This document shows, piece after piece, positions 32,700 through 43,699 of a stretch of 64,000 nucleotides of DNA. The position numbers and the translations under genes were made by a program. Numbering within the stretch: position 1 is the first letter of the stretch; the number at the start of each line of letters is the position of its first letter. The notes beneath the pieces were generated by a model, which was given only the letters and a program-made list of their open reading frames with translations, made no database searches and was not told where the DNA came from. The stretch is from assembly GCA_963681505.1 (NCBI GenBank), contig OY811976.1, positions 4,578,003 through 4,642,002 of the forward strand. The letters run 5' to 3'. The DNA is from Eunapius fragilis (taxonomy: Eukaryota > Porifera > Demospongiae > Spongillida > Spongillidae).

Positions 32700-34859
32700 T
32701 GTCACAGGAGATTTGGACGCAAGGAAATTTTGACGCGGCGTCAATATTTCAAATTTGATCGCCTTAAATTTTTTGAAGCGTCAATTTTTCTTCAGGATAT
32801 ACGGTCGCCTTAGGAAATTTTGCCGCTTAAATGTATTTTCGTGTGTCTTTTAATAGTATACAGTCGATTATGTCCTAGCCTTGTGTACGTCACCATCAAT
32901 ATCATAGAGTACTCATGTATTCGACAAACAGAACTAACATACATTTAACAGTTTCAAAGTGGCTGCTGATATTTGTGATGTAAATGGCTTTATTGTGGTG
33001 TGTATCATTAAATGCTACTTCCAACTGGTGCGTTAGCCATTTGTTAGTAGCTCCAGATGGGGAATACACATATATTGTAGTGTGCAAGATGGATGCTGTT
33101 GCTATTATCTCCATTTCAGTAGCCCACACACTCAAATTGCACATTTTTGTCTTCTTCAAATATTGCATCATTGTTGTCATTGAGCCTAGGAGGGCTGACA
33201 GCATTTTATTTGAAGTAGCATTTTCAAGCATGTAAGAAGTCACTAGTGCTCTGACTTCCTGATGGTCCTCGTGTGTCCCCGATAGAACCTGTGAAATTGC
33301 AGTTTCCATCACCCTTGATCCTTGTTGCCATCTTTGGTGCTTGTGTTATACCAATGCAAGATGGTTTATTAGAATGCCTGTGGTTTCCATGATGAAGTTT
33401 CAAACCCAATTGGCAACATTTATCCCTTTGCCACTCTTGACAAACTGGTTATACTCAACATATGGAAACACCTCTTCTGTTACGATTTTACAGCTTGGGG
33501 ATGGCCAATTTTCATATGGTAGTTTATCTATGTTGCAATTGGATGTATTCGATGATGGTCGATCAGAAACTACATTAATTGTAGCGTCATCTGTCCGCAG
33601 TTCACTTGTATAATCATCTCCAATAGTTGTAGCATCATCTCCCAGCGTTCACGTTTATTCTCTGTACCATTAACTCCATTGATTGTATCATCATCTCTAA
33701 GCAGTTCACCTTTATTATCTGTAGTATCATCATCTCTCAGCAGTTCACTTTTATTCTCTGTAGTATCATCATCTCTCAGCAGTTCACCTTTATTCTCTGT
33801 ATTATCAACTCCATTAACTGTTGTAGGATCATCTCTTTGGTGATACAATTATTGTATTTTTTGAGCAAGTGGTTTTGACAAGTTATCTTGTCTTGCTAAC
33901 CTAAAGGTTCCCTTCTGTAAAACTTCAATGATGAAATATACCGGTCCTGACCAGTTTTGCTCCAATTTTGAACCTTTCTTTGTATCTTTCTTACTGTTTT
34001 TTACCAAGACAAGAGTACCAACTTTGTATGATAATTTGTCAGCCGAATGAAGCTTGTCATAATATGTTTTTTGACGCTTCTGGGCCTTACGTAGATTATG
34101 CAGTGCTGGTCTTCGAATTCTTATCATTGCCTGCAAGACTTAAGGAAGGATTAGAAATGCTTGGACCATTCATGATACCAACCTTAATGTGTGCATCAAT
34201 ATCAGTACTCTTGGTATTGTGTACTGTGCTGAAGCCTTCATCTGGTATCACAAGGTTAAGTTCAACAGCCAAACTTGGTTGGCGACCATAGACAAGGAAA
34301 AATGGTGAATGCTTTGTTGAATCTTGACACGATACATGATAGGACAACAATATCGAATCAAGAAACAAATCCCAATTCCTTGGTTCATCCCTAACAAATT
34401 TCAATAACTCACACCTTTTATTTAATCGTTCACTAATCCGTTACTTTGACGATGATATGCACTAGTCACATTGCATTTAATTCCAGTTAATTTGCAAAGT
34501 TCATCATTAACCTGTTTGATAAAGTGAAATTAGGCACCATGAAAAAAAAGCACCTCATTGATAAATTCTCTCCCTTGGTCTGAAATTTTGACTTTACAGC
34601 ATCCATGCCTTGTGTAACACAAATACAAAAAATTCAGCCACTCCTGTTCCTGTCTTGTCTGGTAAAGCTGTGGCTTCAGGCCACTTTGAGAATAAGCATG
34701 ATACAGTCATTATGCATGTACTTCTTCCCCCTTGGTGTTTCAGGGAGAGGTCCAATTAAATCCACTCCAATAGTGTGCCACATCTCATCAGTTACAGGAA
34801 CAGGATGTAATTCAGATATATACTTGTCAAACTTTCTAAAAGTGTGTGCGTGTGCGTGT

Positions 34860-34946
<87 letters not shown>

Positions 34947-35545
34947 CAGCTGAACAGCTGAATTCTCTCCATGAACAACTAAGTACCTGTTAGCTCTTTG
35001 GCATTGGTCACAGGTGCGACAAAATTCTTTAACGTCATCAACAATGCCAAGCCAATAGAATCGTTCAGTAACTTTTTTAAGCGTCTTATCCCGCCCAAAA
35101 TGTCCTCCACCAAGAGCGCTGTTATGGCAACCTTCCAGTACCTCAAGCTTTTATTTCATGGTTATCACCTGCTGGCGAAATGAGCCCTTAACTTTTCATG
35201 AAATATCACTTATGGATGCGATTACCTTCAGATCAATGTTCGATTTGCCTTTATAATACCACGATCCCTCTTTCACGACGAATTTCTTTGCTTTCTTTCT
35301 AAAAGAATCCTTTGAATTCTTCGTGGGAAGATTGGGCACCGTATCATTGCAGCAATATGCCATCAAATTGTCGTACTCCTCTTGCTCCATAATCCGCTAC
35401 ACGTGTAGCGGAGGCGTCAAAATTTCCTAAAGGCGACCGTATATCCTGAGGAAAAATTGACGCTTCAAAAGATTAAAAGGCGATCAAATTTCCTAGGAAA
35501 TATTGACGCCGCGTCAAAATTTCCTAGCGTCGAATTTTCCTGACA
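32700..35545 (-). mobile_element. Ginger-like element fossil (integrase plus OTU domain, TIR-bounded)
   Basis: Inverted termini of about 120 bp, starting TGTCA and containing AAATTTTGACGCGGCGTCAA and GGATATACGGTCGCC, bound 2.85 kb. Minus-strand parts in order: an H2C2 zinc domain (GGGHFGRDKT..CDQCQ) at about 34980-35160, a DDE integrase core (WHTIGVDLIGPLPE; SDQGREF) at about 34150-34830, a GPY/F-like module (QNWSGPVYFIIEV) near 33930, an acidic LLRDDDTT repeat, and an OTU cysteine-protease-like domain at 32902-33312. LTRs are absent, which favours Ginger DNA transposons over Ty3/gypsy, whose integrase is related. No perfect target duplication was seen. It is broken, with several breaks, and looks old; a GT microsatellite has grown inside it. 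Confidence 0.7.
34843..34945. repeat. (GT)n microsatellite
   Basis: About 50 GT units inside the Ginger-like fossil. Confidence 0.95.
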
Positions 35546-35877
35546 CTGGCCGTGCCTTAACTTAAACACTGCCTTAACCTAAACTAAACAGCTTGAAACG
35601 CGTAGTTTAGTGTAGTTTAGCTCCAGTTTCGTATATTTCGGGATGCGACAAGTACATCAGTGCGAACGCGATCATATATCTTTAACATTCACGATATCGA
35701 GAAGTAGATGGGAACGTGACCAGCATGGAATGGGACCCGGACACTCCGTATCGGAGCAAAACTGGTTCCTACCCCCCATATAGGCGTTACTGCATATTAC
35801 GTCACAGGCCCGGAGTTTGCGGTAGCAGTCGCGAACAAAGCGCCGTTTTGCTACATCGCCTACATGTACAATTTACC
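35546..35877. other. Upstream region of the interrupted gene
   Basis: Follows the Ginger-like TIR. No repeat recognised; it would hold the promoter and leader of the gene starting at 35878, but I see no clear TATA box. An in-frame extension from 35716 exists. Confidence 0.3.
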
Positions 35878-36211
35878 ATGGCCGCTCCCCCATATATCAT
35901 TGTACAAATGAAGATCGGCTACCCGGGCTGCCGTAGGCCGGCTAGGGGTCCGACCTGAGGTCGGCCGGCCGGCGGCCTGCCAGTCCGGCCTGACAAGTCG
36001 GACTGGCAGGACAAATTAGTAGAAATAATAGTTTATAAATGTCAATCATTAATTTTATTATTGCGTTGTCAATCAACGAAGCGTGTCCGTCGGTTTCAAC
36101 GATTCCTATACCTTCTTCTTAGCAGGCTCAAACCTGTTTCAAACCCGGATCTGTGGGAATACAACCCCGAGGAACTCCTGAGATTCACGCCATTGCGAAG
36201 GTTTAGTAGTA

Positions 36212-37438
36212 CAGTGGCGTAGGAACGATTTTAGGATTGGGGGGGCCAACTTTTTAATTTTTAATAATGATCCATGAATGAAAAAAATATGTGCATTCAG
36301 CTTGGTTACTAAAATTTTCTAAAAAAGGTACTCCTTTCATTGAGGAACAAAAGATCTAGGCAATCAACAAGGTCTTTATACACACGTGAGGTAACATAGT
36401 ATTATTATTCCTGGACATTAATTGTAGGTCTTTAATCGCCGAAGGGCGGAATATGTTCGTTAACCTCCGCGTTGTTACGTTGCCGTGCACGGTAATTTAT
36501 TACCGTACACGGCAATTTGGCAATTTAAAATGACGGTCTTTCAGGAGTCATAATTATTCCTAAGATTAATCTAGCGCTAATCCCATTTGTTCGCTGAACT
36601 CCTTTTAATGTGACAAACTAGCGCAATTATAATCTTCCACTGTTTTTCTAAGTCCTAATTGCTTGTTACCGTGCACGGCAATAAATAGCGTTACCGTACA
36701 CGGTAATTTCGTCGCAAACTGGAGGTTAATACCTTAGGCTGATAACGATACGCTAGGAATTGTATCCTGAAGTCTGGCAGCGGTACCTTCCCGGTCTGTT
36801 TTAGCGTCAGTATTCATCCTCCTCCGTTTGGCATTAGCTTGTTCGATCACCCCAGGCACGCCAATTAACTTCACTTGAAGAATCACACTGAACAGCAAGG
36901 CTTAGGGGAGTTAGTTGGCGTGCCTGGGTCGATCGAACAAGCTAATGCCAAACGGAGGAGGATGAATACTGACGCTGAGACAGACCGGGAAGGTACCGCT
37001 GCCAGACTTCTGGATACAATTCCTAGAGTATCGTTATCAGCCTCAGGTATTAACGAACATTTTCCGTCCTCCGGCAATTAAAGACCTACTTGAGGAGAAT
37101 TCTTGTACACTTTCGCTGGTTCTGCTATGGATTGAGAAATGTTGGTGCCGCTGGGAGGGGCAGTAAAATATGACAGAATCGACTTCATATTTGCAGCAAG
37201 AGCAGCTGTTCAAACAGACACACGTGCTGTGGTCAGTGTGGTAACTGCAATGTAAAGCCGAGTATTGGATTAATTTCTGCAGCGCGGGGCGAGCACGAGT
37301 GGCTGCGCAGATTAACGCTACCGATCGACGCATGGATTTATATTTAATAATGGGATTAGGATTGGGGGGCCAGGCCCCCCCAACTTTATGATTGGGGGGG
37401 CCACGGCCCCCCCGGCCCCCCCGGTTCCTACGCCACTG
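36212..37438. mobile_element. hAT-type foldback element with 5-bp target duplication
   Basis: Ends CAGTGGCGTAGGAAC and GTTCCTACGCCACTG, with G-rich GATTGGGGGGGCC next to them. TAGTA flanks both sides (36207-36211 and 37439-37443). The interior is a large palindrome: 36421-36870 mirrors 36905-37090 (for example GGTACCTTCCCGG, GCATTAGCTTGTTCGATC). The left arm is interrupted by a TTAA-flanked MITE. No transposase. Confidence 0.85.
36464..36725. mobile_element. piggyBac-like MITE (TTAA target), 262 bp
   Basis: Begins CCTCCGCGTTGTTACG and ends CGTCGCAAACTGGAGG, with TTAA on both sides. The other palindrome arm of the host element (near 37055, complement GTTCGTTAATACC) is the empty site and proves the duplication. 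Inside are strong palindromes of CCGTGCACGG and CCGTACACGG. Confidence 0.8.
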
Positions 37439-38471
37439 TAGTACTGTAGCAGTGCAAACACATCCGCTATCTGGTCTCATTTCAAGGTCCATACATCAAA
37501 GGAGTAGGCCTACGCAGATTATGCGTGGTGTGATTACTGCCACAGGCTCTTTAGATGGCTGGGAATGGTGTAAAATGCACAGCACACAATTTCCCACTAT
37601 TGCAAAGCTTGCTCGAATGTACCTGGCTATTCCAGCGTCATCCGCTCCATCAGAGAGCGAAGTGTTTTCAAGAGCCATTTTGATCCAGGAGCAACAGCGA
37701 TGGAGCCTGCATGTATACTTCCCCAACGGCTGGAAGCATCAATTATGCTAAAGCACAATGCATGGTACTTAGATAGAAATAAGCCAATGCTATTGCTCAA
37801 TGTGCTATAATTAATAAACTATTCCATATTTATTCGCATCTCTGTCAGTATGATTTATTATTATTTCACAATCGATATATCATCTTCACTATTACATTAA
37901 TAATTGAATTCTGAACAAGAAGTAAGATTGATCTGTCCATGTACAAATCAGTTGTATACTATATGCATGTATTGGCACAATGAAGGGGCGTGGTCCGGCC
38001 TGACATGCCAGGGGTCTGGCCTGACAGGTCAGGACAGGCCGGCTGGCCTTTGGCAGCCCTGTCAGCTACGCCAAGGGGCTACTATTAGATGCACAATCGT
38101 ACAGTATTGACGGAGTTGTTGAGATGGTCAGTGACTTGGAGGTGTTTACTGTAATATCTCTTTGGCAATTGCTTATGTGACACTTAATAACGAATTTTGA
38201 GGTGATGTTTACGTCATATGTGCATGAGATACATGTAATTATGTTAACAGACTTTAAATAATTTCTGCCCAACCCACCATTTCAACCTTCAGGCCTTAAT
38301 TTCCGCAAAGGCCGCTCGGATTGTTTATCACAGTCAGTTGCTTGCATCTCAAGACAAAACACATGCACCATCGCTACTGGTAGATAGAAGTAAGGGAGGC
38401 TCACAACCACACATTAATATAGAGATTGAACTATACTGTGGTGCAAATCCTGTGCTGAGGTTTCAATGCAG

Positions 38472-39660
38472 GTATTTTTCAACAAAAAATGGTGTGGGAA
38501 TGCAAGTGTTAATGACTATTAAAGCATACAACACATGTCAACACACACACATTTACACATATGCACACTTGCACACATACACACATACATACACATGCAC
38601 ACACACATTTCACACACACACACACTTACAAATAAATGCATCCACCCATACATACACACCTACAAATATCTCTAACAGACATAAAATTATTCTTACCATT
38701 TTTGTGGCATTCAATAAGTGCTGAAAATGAATTTTGAATAATCCTTCAGTTATAAATGTATGCACCTTTGTTCTGCGTGTGTGCGCACGTGTGTATGTGT
38801 ATGTGCACATGTACATGTGAGTGTATGTGTGCGTGTATGTGTATTGCGCATGTACATTTGAGTGTGCAAGCATATGAGTGTATGTGAGAATATATGTGAG
38901 AATGTATGTGTGCATGTGAATGTGATTGTGTATTTGCATACCTAAAAGCATCCAGGTTTATTAACTACAATTGCAGGTGTCTTCTCTACACATGTACCTT
39001 TCTCAGAGGATCAAGTGCCTCATTGAGAATAGTTCTGATCATGTAACCTAACCATAGTGCACTTGAAACATTTGCAAATATCTTGCATGCAGGGCATTTC
39101 ATCACACACATTTTGAATTGTATTGATTATGGTTGGCCAGGCTATTATTATTGTGATGCATTGAGGGCAAAACTTTAATTGGCAAGAACTACACACACAC
39201 ACTGCGGTACACATGTTAACAAGTTTAAATATCCTGTTCCTAGACTGTACCTATAACCCTTTCATCCCTTATCAATGACTATGTCTGCCAGGATTTTCTT
39301 CTCTTCCAATGCTGTTGTCATGACCTGTCACACTTATACAACCACACAATTGTCTAAATCATTTTTGATTTGACAGACACTAGACATCCGAACATTAAAA
39401 TAGCAGTCTTGAGCAGCAATGAACATTTGATGTATTGGGATTTGTCTGACTTCTATTTCTAAGCTTGGTCAGCCATTGTCCCTGCTTCGATCTAGCAACA
39501 CAGCTCTGTTATAAGGTGCATAGGTGTCCACACAAGCTTGTTGAAGGAATTGCCAGCACCTAGGAAGTGAGCATGTTAGTTCATGCATGAATTGATGTTT
39601 TGTTTGAGTTTAGTTGTGACTAGGATGAAGCTGTTATAAGGCTCAATAACGATAAAATCA
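38472..39660. other. CA/GT microsatellites and unique sequence
   Basis: CA-rich 38535-38660 and GT-rich 38775-38935; the rest shows no gene I can support. Confidence 0.35.
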
Positions 39661-39839
39661 TTCTTGAAGATGAAATATTCAGAAATGCAAAAATATAACT
39701 ATGATTCAACATACCATTTCAAATCCGTTTGTCATGGGTGCTATAGTACCCCCGAAGTCCCATATCATATGCAGTCTGCCACTCCTAGCCAAAAAATTAT
39801 GGAGGATCATAATCACATGTCCCATCAGGATCAGCTAAA

Positions 39840-42800
39840 CAACACCACAATCAATATCAGGACAAGCGGTCCCCAGAGAGGTAGGAATCCTTGCATTGTA
39901 GAGGGCTGGCATCACCTTGTAGCTCCAAACATGTGGCGCTCACACATGACCTTGCTTGCACAAGGTGTATTTGGAGGGGTAATTCCTAGTGCATGGCTGT
40001 TAGAACAAAATGCCTACATCTGCCAACAACACCTTCAAATAGTATGTCTCAAGACAATCATCTCACTCACATAACGCAACCTCACAGCCTCCCCTACCAG
40101 TACTTGTCTCCCTCATTATCTAATTCCAATCAAAGTCTTCCTTCATTCGATGAAGTCTGTCAGCTCAACCATCCCACACAAAGATTCATCCCATCCAAAG
40201 CTCGACCTGCTTTTACCAGAGCTCTGTCTTCCACCCTGAAGGGTATTTTACGGGACAACAATCAAGGGTCATGGTTAAAACTCCTTATGCTACCAAAATG
40301 TACACTCCCATCAATAGGGAATGGAAGACATGACAGATTGACCCCAGTGGACTCTCTCTGCAGTATGTGGGTCGAAAACAACATGATCACCCTCTGGGAG
40401 ATGGCAAAGAATCATGTGCAAGTGTTACAAGGTCAATACTGAAGTAACGTATCCAACACACACAAGCGTCAAAAGTGTCATATTGACTTGGCAGTCTCAT
40501 ATGGTCAAGCTGGTATGTTTGGAAAGGCTTGCAAAATATTCACATCGGATGGTCTGGCTACAAATAATGAAACTACATGGAATTTGTTGCTGTCTAAACA
40601 CCCTGCTTCTCTACTCCCATCAATTCCGGAGATACCCAGGAGCCTGTATCACTTGGCTCTGACTTCAACATTCTCTCAGTCCTAAGATCCTTCCCAAAGG
40701 ATACTGGAGCAGGTCCTTCAGGCCTCCGTGTCCAACACCTGTTGGATGTATCCTCCACTCCCTTCCCTCTCAAATCTGTCCCTCAGAGAGGCTATCAACT
40801 TTCTTGCGTCTGGGAAGTCTCCTCCCACAGTCTCGAAATATTTAGCAGGAGGAAATCTGATTGCTTTGAAAAAGTTCAAGGAAGGCTGCCCCCCAGATAT
40901 AAGGCCAATTGTGGTTGGGGAACCCTGCAAAGGCTCAGTGGCAAATGTATTCGTGCTCTAATCAAGGAAAAGGTCTCAAACTTTTTTCAACCATTACAAC
41001 TAGGAGTCGCCACCAGTGCAAGAGCAGAAAAAAAAATTATAAATAGCCTCAGAAGTTGCATGGATGAAATTGGAATGATGCCAATTTTGCTGTTTTTAAA
41101 GTAGACATAAGAATGAATTCAATTCAGTATCAAGACAAGCAATGCTAGATGAAGTGGCAACTTTTTGAATTGCTCCCATGGGTTGCTTGGAGTTATGGCT
41201 CACCTGCCTTACTGTGTCACCACTAAGGCTATGTGAGCTCACAGACAGGGGTCCCAACAAGGTGACCCCCTTGGATCCATGTTGTTTTCCATAGTGCTTC
41301 ACAAACTAGTTTCTAGTATAGATGCAGATGACGGATGCCTCAACCTAATTCTTCAAACCTGGTATTTGGATGATGGAGTATTGGCTGGTAACCACACAGC
41401 AGTGTTGCATGCTTTGCAGCTAATAGAAAAAATGGGTCCCACCCTTGGACTTTCCATCAACCTAGCCAAATGTGAACTCTTCAGTCCTACAATCAAGTCC
41501 TCTTTCCCACCAGTTGTAAAATCTTCATGCTTTCCAAATTTAGATATCCTTGGAGCTCCAATCGGGGTGTATCTTTTCTGTGCTCACTTCATTGCAGAGA
41601 GGTATGTTCAAGCCAAGAAGCTGCTGTCTGTTCTGTTATAGATGGCTGACTCTGACCTCCATGTAGTGATCTCGTTTCTTCGAATTTGTGGAGGTTTCTG
41701 CAAGCTAGTCCACATTACGAGAAACACTCCCCCTAGCCTATCCTCTGAGGTTCTACATGCTTTTGATGGGGGAAACTAGATCCTGCTTCTCTGCCTGTCT
41801 TGCTGTAGATGTTCCGGATGCTGCCTGGCAACAAGCCCTCTGCTTTGGCGGGCTTGGACTCCACTCCCTTGCACTCTATTCTAGCTCAGTGTTCCTAGCA
41901 TCATTTTTCAGCCTCAGGTGTAGGCAATACCAATAATCTCCATCTTCAGCAATCTTTAAAATTGCTGATCTGAGTATCAGAGGTGTATGGCAGCCCCAGA
42001 AGGTGGCATCGTTTGATGTACGTGTCACAGACACTGATGCCCCATCGCACTCACAACGAGTTGTTACTGCCATTCTCTCTTCAGCTAAGGAAGAAAAGAA
42101 GAAGAAATACTCTGAAGCAGCAGCTCTTCGCCGAGCCTCCTTCATACCTCTTGTTGTGTCAGTTGATGGAGTCCTGGGTCGAGAAGCAAATTGTTTAGTC
42201 AAACAACTTGCTCAGAAACTTGCCCATAAGTGGGACAAATCCAATAGTGAAGTAATAGGATGGATGAGAGCACGACTCTCATTCGCTATACTCAGAGCAA
42301 CAAACCTCTGTCTGAGGGGCACTCACACCAAATGGAGGAGTGCAATTAGTACAGACGATGGAGCAGGTTGCCCACTATTTTTGCCTGAATGTCATGCCTT
42401 AAAATCTTTATCGTTTATCTCTTAATCATTTTTATTTATTATTTTTTGGTTTCATTTGTGTATATTTTGAATGTGCTTTATTTGTAATGTAATGGTGTTA
42501 TTTATTTTTTGTTAAAAATCTTTAATCATATTCAACAGCCAGGTCTCACATTCTGATGCAGTCACTATTGAGTCAGTTCTTGCTGATCAGCCTCGCCAGC
42601 GACCCCTGTCCCAGAATTTTGACAGACATCTCCTTGAAACACTTTTGATGTTCTCCTCTCCAGCGAATAAGGCTCGGCTACTATCAGCTTCAGTCCCCCA
42701 TGCCAGTGCTTGGCTCTCGGTTGGTCCCTCTGTTGGCCTAAATCTGCATCTACACTCACCGGAATTCCAAACTGCTGTCAGATGGTGGCTGGGTCTGTGC

Positions 42801-43290
42801 ACTTCATTTGCCTCAGTATAGGGGTTGTTCTTGACTCCCATAATCACCCTGCTGTGTCCTGTAGACATGGTGGTGACACAGCCATCGGACACAACAAATT
42901 GCGTGACATCATTGCAGATTTATGTCGCAAGGCACACCTGTCAGCATGGTATGTGTCGTGACAACAATCACTCTCATCAGGCTGATGTACTTGTGGAGGG
43001 TTGGGAGAGAGGCCAACCTGCTGTCCTAGACATCACAGTCACTTCTCCCCTTATTCCAGTCTCCTTGAAAGAGTCCAGTAGAATTGCAGGTGTGGCAGCT
43101 CTGTCTGCAGAAATGAGGATGCATGCTGCCAATGACCCAAAGTGTTGAGAATTGGGATGAATTTGTAACCAATGGCAGTTGAAATGTATGGTAACTGTAT
43201 ATGGCCGCCTAAACATCTGCTTGGTGAGAGCTGTGGCAAGAGCCACCCTGGGAAGAGGCCTGAGCCCAATCCATTTCTAGTGCATTGTTT
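39840..43290 (+). pseudogene. LINE with restriction-like endonuclease, copy A (decayed)
   Basis: From 39850 a domain with MWRSHMTL..GVFGGVIPSAWLL and Cys/His residues. At 40500-41100 come RT finger motifs, the second frame giving AGGNLIALKKFKEGCPPDIR. At 41340-41640 the palm carries the active site WYLDDGVLAG, then NLAKCELFS. At 42590-43150 is the C-terminal part with HASAWLSVGPSVGL and QADVLVEGWERGQPAVLDIT. The C-terminus corresponds to the restriction-like nuclease better preserved in copy B. Several frame changes and stops are present, and 41100-41280 is scrambled. About 41905-42530 is a foreign fragment. The strand and RLE class place it with the R2/NeSL/R4/Hero grade of LINEs. Confidence 0.75.
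41905..42530 (+). pseudogene. C-terminal fragment of a second LINE-like family, inserted in copy A
   Basis: Reads VWQPQKVASFDVRVTDTDAP, KKKKYSEAAALRRASFIPLV, VDGVLGREANCLVKQLAQKL and MRARLSFAILRATNLCLRGT. I know this series as the C-terminal part of reverse-transcriptase-bearing elements in cnidarians and sponges (from memory). It interrupts the copy A coding order between GLGLHSLALYSSS and PRQRPLSQNFD, and carries its own T-rich 3' untranslated region, so it is a later 5'-truncated insertion. Confidence 0.55.
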
Positions 43291-43699
43291 TCCTTGAAGC
43301 TATAATGTTAATAGTTAGGCTGTAGATTTTGTTTAATTTTTCAAGTGTATTCTCTTGTATCTTGAATTATTATTATTATTATTGTTGAAATCAAAATAAA
43401 ATTAATTAATTAATAAAATGCATGTGCGTATGCACAGTTTGTGCGACTTGCCCCAGACAGTGGGGAGCTTACAGCGCTCCTCATACCCCCTAGCTGGAGC
43501 AGGAGGGCACGCCCCCTCCCACACCCACACCATGTCTCCAATCCTCTGTGTAATACACCAGACTTTCATGCCCTCATCAGGTATACATCTGAATTTGTAT
43601 GTTATTATGTGAATTGTGTTTAGTTATTGTCGCATTTGTGTAAAAATAAAAATAAATAAAAATTAAAAAGTTATAATTCATTTAAAAAAATAATAATAA

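Larger units (their letters stand above)
36148..37790 (+). pseudogene. hAT transposase C-terminal domain, split by a second element
   Basis: Before the inner insertion the frame reads DLWEYNPEELLRFTPLRRFS. After removing the insertion and one TAGTA it runs on without a break as STVAVQTHPLSGLISRS. Downstream is the hAT dimerisation domain EWCKMHSTQFPTIAKLARMY then LAIPASSAPSESEVFSRA at about 37560-37675. The end of the domain (LEASIMLKHNAWY) is in another frame, so at least one shift exists near 37720. The N-terminal and catalytic parts are not recognisable. Confidence 0.75.
35923..38061 (+). mobile_element. hAT element (8-bp target duplication), 2.1 kb
   Basis: Termini CCGGGCTGCCGTAGGCC and GGCCTTTGGCAGCCCTG correspond to the common hAT end CAGGGCTGCCA. 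TCGGCTAC (35915-35922) and TCAGCTAC (38062-38069) form the 8-bp duplication with one difference. Near both ends are GC-rich CCGGCCTGAC/GTCAGGCC repeats. It encodes a hAT transposase C-terminus and was later hit by a second hAT-type element at 36212-37438. Confidence 0.85.
35878..38471 (+). pseudogene. Unrecognised host-like gene interrupted by a hAT element (first two exons)
   Basis: ATG in a perfect ACCATGG context at 35878 opens MAAPPYIIVQMKIGY, ending at the hAT target duplication. The same frame resumes after the element at 38070 with AKGLLLDAQSYSIDGVVEM up to a GTCAGT donor at 38127. A second exon, 38293-38471, follows the acceptor TTCAACCTTCAG with matching phase (ALISAKAARIVYHSQLLASQ .. 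INIEIELYCGANPVLRFQC) and ends at a GTATTT donor. I do not recognise the family. The insertion is in coding sequence, so the allele should be inactive unless the hAT is polymorphic or spliced out. Later exons were not found; CA/GT repeats and LINE debris follow. Confidence 0.5.

Noticed and set aside
32700-35545. LTR retrotransposon of the Ty3/gypsy type
   Set aside because: The integrase is similar, but the long terminal repeats are inverted and no reverse transcriptase or capsid part is visible; Ginger-like is the better fit.
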